From Alphaproteobacteria bacterium (lineage in GTDB: Bacteria; Pseudomonadota; Alphaproteobacteria; CALKHQ01): DNA of 64,000 nt. The notes under the pieces were generated by a model, which was given only the letters and a program-made list of their open reading frames with translations, was not told the origin of the DNA and ran no database searches. The stretch lies in NCBI GenBank assembly GCA_041396705.1, contig JAWKYB010000006.1:124001-188000 (forward strand). Direction: 5' to 3'. Of the stretch, positions 61,033 through 64,000 are shown piece after piece. Made by a program: the position numbers and the translations under genes. Each line of letters begins with the position of its first letter. Within the stretch, counting starts at the first letter, position 1.

Positions 61033-61695
61033 GTGAGCGAAGTCGATCCCTTCACCATCCGCGCCGTCGTCGCCGACGACCACCAGATCGTGCGCGCCGG
61101 CCTGAAGGGCGCGCTGGAGGCGCCGGGCGTCGTCGGCACCACGCCGATCCGGGTGGTGGACGAGGCCGGCGACGGGCTGGCCGCCATCGCCGCGGTCAAA
61201 CGCCATCGGCCCGACCTGCTGCTGCTCGACGTCTCGATGCCCCATGCCGGCGGGGTCGAGGTGCTGCTGGAGGTGCGGCGCTGGAGCCCGCAGACCAAGG
61301 TGGTGGTGTTCACCGGCATCAGCGCGCCGGGGCTGATCGGCGACCTGATCGACGCCGGCGTCGACGGGCTGTTCTCCAAGGCCGCCGACAATGCGGAGAT
61401 GTTCGCCAAGCTGCCGCTGATCGTCAACGGCGGCCGGCACATCGCCGCCTATTTCCTGGCCCGGCTGGAGGACCAGCCGAGCCGGCACAAGCTGACCGAC
61501 CGCGAGCGCCAGACGCTGAACATGATCATCGCCGGCCGGTCGAACAAGGAGATCGCCGCCGGCCTGGGCATCAGCATCAAGACGGTCGACAAGCACCGCA
61601 CCAGCCTGATGCAGAAGCTGGAGGTCAACTCCGTCGCCCAGCTGGTCGCGCTGGCCCTGAAGGAAGGGCTGATCGACCCGGCGCGCGAACTCTAG
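61033..61695 (+). CDS. NarL/FixJ-type response regulator
   Basis: 220 residues: receiver with acidic pair in AVVADDHQIVRAGLKGALEA, phospho-acceptor Asp66 (DLLLLDVSMPHAGG) and Lys116 (LFSKAADN), then a LuxR-type HTH: LTDRERQTLNMIIAGRSNKE and IAAGLGISIKTVDKHRTSLM. Transcribed away from the two sensor kinases, which overlap neither it nor each other much, so kinase output presumably goes to this regulator. GTG start at 61033 with GAGGTC upstream. The receiver has an unusually short gap before the HTH linker. Confidence 0.92.
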   Translation: MSEVDPFTIRAVVADDHQIVRAGLKGALEAPGVVGTTPIRVVDEAGDGLAAIAAVKRHRPDLLLLDVSMPHAGGVEVLLEVRRWSPQTKVVVFTGISAPGLIGDLIDAGVDGLFSKAADNAEMFAKLPLIVNGGRHIAAYFLARLEDQPSRHKLTDRERQTLNMIIAGRSNKEIAAGLGISIKTVDKHRTSLMQKLEVNSVAQLVALALKEGLIDPAREL

Positions 61696-61963
61696 GGCGC
61701 CGTATTGGTCCGCCGGACGATCTGCGCTCGCTGCGTCGGTAGTCATCGTCGGCATGCATAGCCCAAGCCGGACAGGGTGTCGCGCTTGCGACCGATGCGC
61801 GGGACGGAGCCACCGGCGCACGTTGCCGCGCCAGTGGGCAACGCCAGATGCGCCTTCGGTTTGTTGGAGATCGACCATGCTGTACACCTCTCCAAGCCGG
61901 GTGGGCCGAGGCCGCCCGCGGCGGCGATCTGTAGAAGATTAGGTGCGTCTGGACTGCGGTCGT

Positions 61964-61981
61964 ATGGGGTCAACGCCCCAT
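61964..61981. promoter_or_regulatory. 18-bp palindrome, copy 1
   Basis: Reads ATGGGGTCAACGCCCCAT: arms ATGGGG and CCCCAT around TCAACG, followed by TTCTGC. A near-identical site lies at 63710-63727. The spacing to a minus-strand ATG with Shine-Dalgarno (85 nt here, 82 nt at copy 2) is alike, suggesting a common operator. Confidence 0.5.
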
Positions 61982-62022
61982 TTCTGCCCAGATCAGGCAG
62001 CGACGCCGGGTGAAGAAACGAT

Positions 62023-62050
62023 CGGGGCGGCGCTTTGAAGCGCCGCCCCG
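62023..62050 (-). terminator. Strong hairpin downstream of the LCCL-domain gene
   Basis: Perfect 13-bp stem CGGGGCGGCGCTT / AAGCGCCGCCCCG with a 2-nt loop, the strongest hairpin I noticed in the window. On the minus strand it is followed by ATCGTTTCTTC, a weak T-rich stretch, so it most likely ends the lipoprotein transcript that stops at 62139. Confidence 0.6.
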
Positions 62051-62138
62051 ACAGGTTGATTGATGTCTGCCGATCACATGCGCGTCGAGCAGGTGCCGGT
62101 GCGAGTGTCGATGCCCTCGGGCTCTAACACGGAGCGCA

Positions 62139-62594
62139 TCAGTAGCCGACGAAATAGAAGCTGTAATGGTTGAAGTTCAGGCTGTCGGATCTGACGCCGT
62201 TTCGCTCGGAGCCGTAGAATTCCCTGCGATGGCCGGCCGGATTCACCGAGATGTTGCCGCCCTCCCAGCCGATCGCGCCGGCATGGACCCCGGCCAGGCA
62301 TAGCTGCGACGTTGCGTCGTAGATGTTGGTGCCGACCACCGCCAGCGGCATCGAGGACGGCTGGACCGGCCCGCAATGACAGGTGAATACCTGCTCGACA
62401 TCCGGGACACCCCAGATCGTCTCGGGGCATTCGAACTGCGCCACCGGCCGGACCGGCCCGTTGCCCGGCCCACCCGGGAAGCCGGTGCCCGGCTGTATCG
62501 GCACGCAGCCGACGACGGCCGCGACGGCGCCCAGGGCGGCGGCCCAGTGCAGGATGCTGCGCCGGACCCCGGCATCGAAGATGCTATCGGTCAT
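62139..62594 (-). CDS. Lipoprotein with LCCL domain
   Basis: 151 residues. Lipoprotein signal with lipobox AVVGC after LGAVA. A Gly/Pro linker (GTGFPGGPGNGPVRP) follows. The remaining about 90 residues match the LCCL domain: VFTCHCGP, VVGTNIYDATSQLCLAGVHA, GAIGWEGGNISVNPAGHR, EFYGSERNGVRSDSLNFNHY and FYFVGY. LCCL is a small Cys-containing fold in extracellular proteins whose ligand is unknown; in bacteria it is usually in envelope proteins. ATG 62594 (MTDSIFDAG). Confidence 0.85.
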   Translation of the reverse strand: MTDSIFDAGVRRSILHWAAALGAVAAVVGCVPIQPGTGFPGGPGNGPVRPVAQFECPETIWGVPDVEQVFTCHCGPVQPSSMPLAVVGTNIYDATSQLCLAGVHAGAIGWEGGNISVNPAGHRREFYGSERNGVRSDSLNFNHYSFYFVGY

Positions 62595-62625
62595 CCCGGT
62601 CTCTCCATTCCGATGCCGTCTCACG

Positions 62626-63048
62626 CTAGCGGGCACAGTCGACAAAGGTCACCCGCTGGCACGGTTCGCCGCTCTGACCGGTGCAGATCGACCCGTCGCC
62701 ATAGCGATAGGTTCCGACATCGATCGGCTGGGATTCCCCCCAAACCGCCACGGTGTAGCCCTGTTCCCTGCAGAACGCGTGGAAGTTCTCGTCGTTATCG
62801 CAGTCGCCTGCGGTGTAGCACCCGTCCAGCCAGACCCCGCCGGCCCGCGGGTCGATGAACCTCTGGCGGTCGGGTCCGGCGAACCCGGGCGCACCGCCAC
62901 CGGCAGAAGGGGCGCCAGTGGACGGGGTGCCCGGCAGGAAGGGGCCGGGGCCGGCAGCCCGGCCGACCGGCACGCACGCGGCGAGTGCCGTTGCAACCAA
63001 GACAGGCAGAATGAGGCCGGCCAGGCCGGCGCGGTGACGCAAATCCAT
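62626..63048 (-). CDS. Small Cys-rich lipoprotein, unknown function
   Basis: 140 residues. Lipoprotein signal PVLVATALAAC then CVPVGRAAGPGPFLPG and a Gly/Pro-rich linker. The C-terminal about 75 residues hold paired Cys: WLDGCYTAGDCDNDENFHAF, CREQGYTVAVWGESQPIDVG, SICTGQSGEPCQRVTFVDCA. It shares with its neighbours the pattern lipobox, CVPVG or CVPI, Gly/Pro linker, Cys domain. The start ATG 63048 follows GGGAGCACACC. No family recognised, though the domain resembles other short Rhodospirillales repeats I cannot name. Confidence 0.7.
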   Translation of the reverse strand: MDLRHRAGLAGLILPVLVATALAACVPVGRAAGPGPFLPGTPSTGAPSAGGGAPGFAGPDRQRFIDPRAGGVWLDGCYTAGDCDNDENFHAFCREQGYTVAVWGESQPIDVGTYRYGDGSICTGQSGEPCQRVTFVDCAR

Positions 63049-63250
63049 GGTGTGCTCCCGGTTGGGTGGGCAATGCGGAACGTGGACAGGAAGATCGCCG
63101 CGGTCGGGCACAGAGGAAGCGGCCGGATACAGGTTGCCGTCCATCGGTGTTTGAGCCAGTCGCGCACGGAACGCCAGCAGCAATTCGGTTGCGCATGGGC
63201 AAAAGGGCGATGGCCCGACTCGGGTGGAGGGCCGCGGCGGGCAGACCGGC

Positions 63251-63628
63251 TCAGCGGCCGCCGAGATACTCCGCCGCCACCATCTCGCCGAACGGGAAGC
63301 CGAACTGGCAGGCATCCGCGCCGGTTACGTCGAACACGGTGCGCTGGCTGCCGGAAGGACAGGCCCAGCACTGGCCAAGACCGATATCCCAGAAGCCGGT
63401 CCCGCCGTTGCTGGCGATGCGCTGCTCGCACGCCGGGGTGGCGACCGGCACGGGCACAAATACCTGCTGCGGCGCCGGAGCCGGCTGCGGGTTGCCGCCG
63501 AAGCCGGGACCGGGCTTGAAGCCCTGGCCGACCGGCACGCAGGCGCCGAGCGAAGCCGCAGTCAGAACCGCAATGACCGCAAATCCGCGCCCGCGGCCCA
63601 GACCGTTGCGTACCGCCTTCTCGAACAT
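63251..63628 (-). CDS. Small Cys-rich lipoprotein, unknown function
   Basis: 125 residues. Lipoprotein signal FAVIAVLTAASLGAC, then CVPVGQGFKPGPGFGGNPQP and an Ala/Pro/Val linker (APAPQQVFVPVPVATP). The C-terminal domain is short: ACEQRIASNGGTGFWDIGLG, QCWACPSGSQRTVFDVTGAD and ACQFGFPFGEM. Start ATG 63628 is fixed by GGAGG 5 nt upstream; MEVV 12 nt earlier has no such support. An 18-bp palindrome lies 82 nt before the ATG. Confidence 0.75.
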   Translation of the reverse strand: MFEKAVRNGLGRGRGFAVIAVLTAASLGACVPVGQGFKPGPGFGGNPQPAPAPQQVFVPVPVATPACEQRIASNGGTGFWDIGLGQCWACPSGSQRTVFDVTGADACQFGFPFGEMVAAEYLGGR

Positions 63629-63709
63629 CACAACCTCCATTCGCGTCGACGCCGCGCCTTGCGGTCGTCCGATGTGATGTGAAGGTAAGCGGCGGCGCCT
63701 GCCTGCGTT

Positions 63710-63727
63710 ATGGGGTCGATACCCCAT
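63710..63727. promoter_or_regulatory. 18-bp palindrome, copy 2
   Basis: Reads ATGGGGTCGATACCCCAT, arms of seven (ATGGGGT / ACCCCAT) around CGAT, followed by TCTGC. The match to copy 1 is exact at 15 of 18 positions. It lies 82 nt upstream of the minus-strand ATG at 63628. Confidence 0.55.
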
Positions 63728-63859
63728 TCTGCGGCCCGGCCCTGGGCGTGCGCCTGCCGTCAGCGGCAGATCGGGTCAGGCAAGGCCGTGCCGCGGCCAT
63801 GGCTGTCGGTCCGCAGCGCCGGGCAGCAAGGAAGCCCTGGTCCGCATACCGGTTCGGGC

Positions 63860-64000
63860 TCAGAGCGCCTTGTAGTTGGCCCACTGCTGCGGCTGCGGTG
63901 CGCCGATCTGCACCGCGCCAAAGTTCGCCTCCCAGGGCGGGCAGCATTGTGCGTTGTTGTACCAGAACTGCACATATTCCTGGGTCTCGGGCCGATTGCT
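63860..64000 (-). CDS. C-terminal part of a protein cut by the right window edge
   Basis: The last 46 codons of a minus-strand gene, ending with TGA at 63860-63862. The readable end is rich in aromatic, Asn and Gln residues: QEYVQFWYNNAQCCPPWEAN, FGAVQIGAPQPQQWANYKAL. The Cys pair and small size of its neighbours suggest it belongs to the same envelope cluster, but the family is not recognisable. Its start lies outside the window. Confidence 0.6.
   Translation of the reverse strand, partial: SNRPETQEYVQFWYNNAQCCPPWEANFGAVQIGAPQPQQWANYKAL

Larger units (their letters stand above)
61696..62138. other. Intergenic region after the response regulator
   Basis: 443 bp with no gene I can support. 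On the minus strand an ATG at 61879 preceded by GGAGAGG starts a frame that runs without stop into the antisense of the regulator; it has no signal peptide or known motif. Contains one 18-bp palindrome (61964-61981) and a 13-bp terminator-like hairpin (62023-62050). Confidence 0.5.

Noticed and set aside
60979..61887. 302-residue minus-strand frame opposite the NarL-type regulator, with GGAGAGG before an ATG at 61879
   Set aside because: Apart from the ribosome site it has no signal peptide or domain and most of it is antisense to the regulator. Kept only as a note in the gap entry.
1..64000. tRNA, rRNA, CRISPR array, insertion sequence or prophage genes
   Set aside because: No tRNA-like cloverleaf, repeat-spacer pattern, transposase or phage structural sequence was recognised in any intergenic region.

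Overview
The window is a very GC-rich, densely coded bacterial chromosome segment. Gene content points to an alphaproteobacterium, probably Rhodospirillales-like: a ChvG/ChvI two-component pair, a DUF1674 succinate dehydrogenase assembly factor, the run ribF-ileS-lspA-DUF3035-M16-M16-mutL, rsmE next to gshA, a hisC/tyrC/chorismate mutase cluster, PleC/DivJ-like kinase sequence and CtrA-like boxes. No tRNA, rRNA, CRISPR array, phage or insertion sequence was seen. Most of the window is core housekeeping sequence with a few accessory islands.

Layout. 1-1.4 kb: start of a C-P lyase operon (phnG, phnH, phnI) on the minus strand, with a Pho-box-like site. 1.4-6.4 kb: a flagellin-like protein, rpsU with its terminator, a lipoprotein, a 5'-nucleotidase-family metallophosphatase, a transglutaminase-like cysteine peptidase and a small motility-like protein. 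6.4-7.65 kb: a compact arsenic operon arsR-arsI-arsC read from a promoter/operator that appears to give a leaderless arsR message. 7.7-11.5 kb: a DUF3137 membrane protein, dgoK-dgoA, a secreted peptide and an SDR. 11.7-14.5 kb: chvI-chvG and a DUF1674 gene. 14.6-19.3 kb: htpX, rsmB, rpe and a heparinase-like gene, with translationally tight junctions. 19.35-21.36 kb: two tandem PhyH/2-oxoglutarate-oxygenase-like paralogues, both riddled with single-base frameshifts. 21.4-25.4 kb: rsmE, gshA and two secreted proteins.

25.5-31.8 kb: the aromatic amino acid block (chorismate mutase, hisC, tyrC) divergent from metX, then a TerB-like protein and an AEC transporter. 31.8-34.6 kb: an AT-rich promoter with a CtrA-like box, a PleC/DivJ-like kinase and a MaoC hydratase. 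34.7-44.8 kb: ribF, ileS, lspA, DUF3035, two M16 peptidase-family genes and mutL. 45-52 kb: lipoproteins, a PLP enzyme of sulfur amino acid metabolism, a large DUF4139 protein, a J-like protein, a D-threonine aldolase-family enzyme and a Sco1 copper chaperone. 52.4-55.6 kb: pyrimidine genes pyrE, pyrF and pyrD with a GGCT-like gene.

55.6-64 kb holds the least ordinary material. There is a free-standing class II aminoacyl-tRNA-synthetase-like catalytic core whose leader holds two look-alike intrinsic terminators. Next come two tandem paralogous 7TM sensor kinases (one frameshifted) divergent from one NarL-type regulator. Last is a run of four small Cys-containing envelope genes (one LCCL domain, one cut by the window edge), flanked by two copies of an 18-bp palindrome. 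Starts were chosen from ATG/GTG/TTG codons with Shine-Dalgarno support where visible. All functional calls are from reading motifs, not from database searches.
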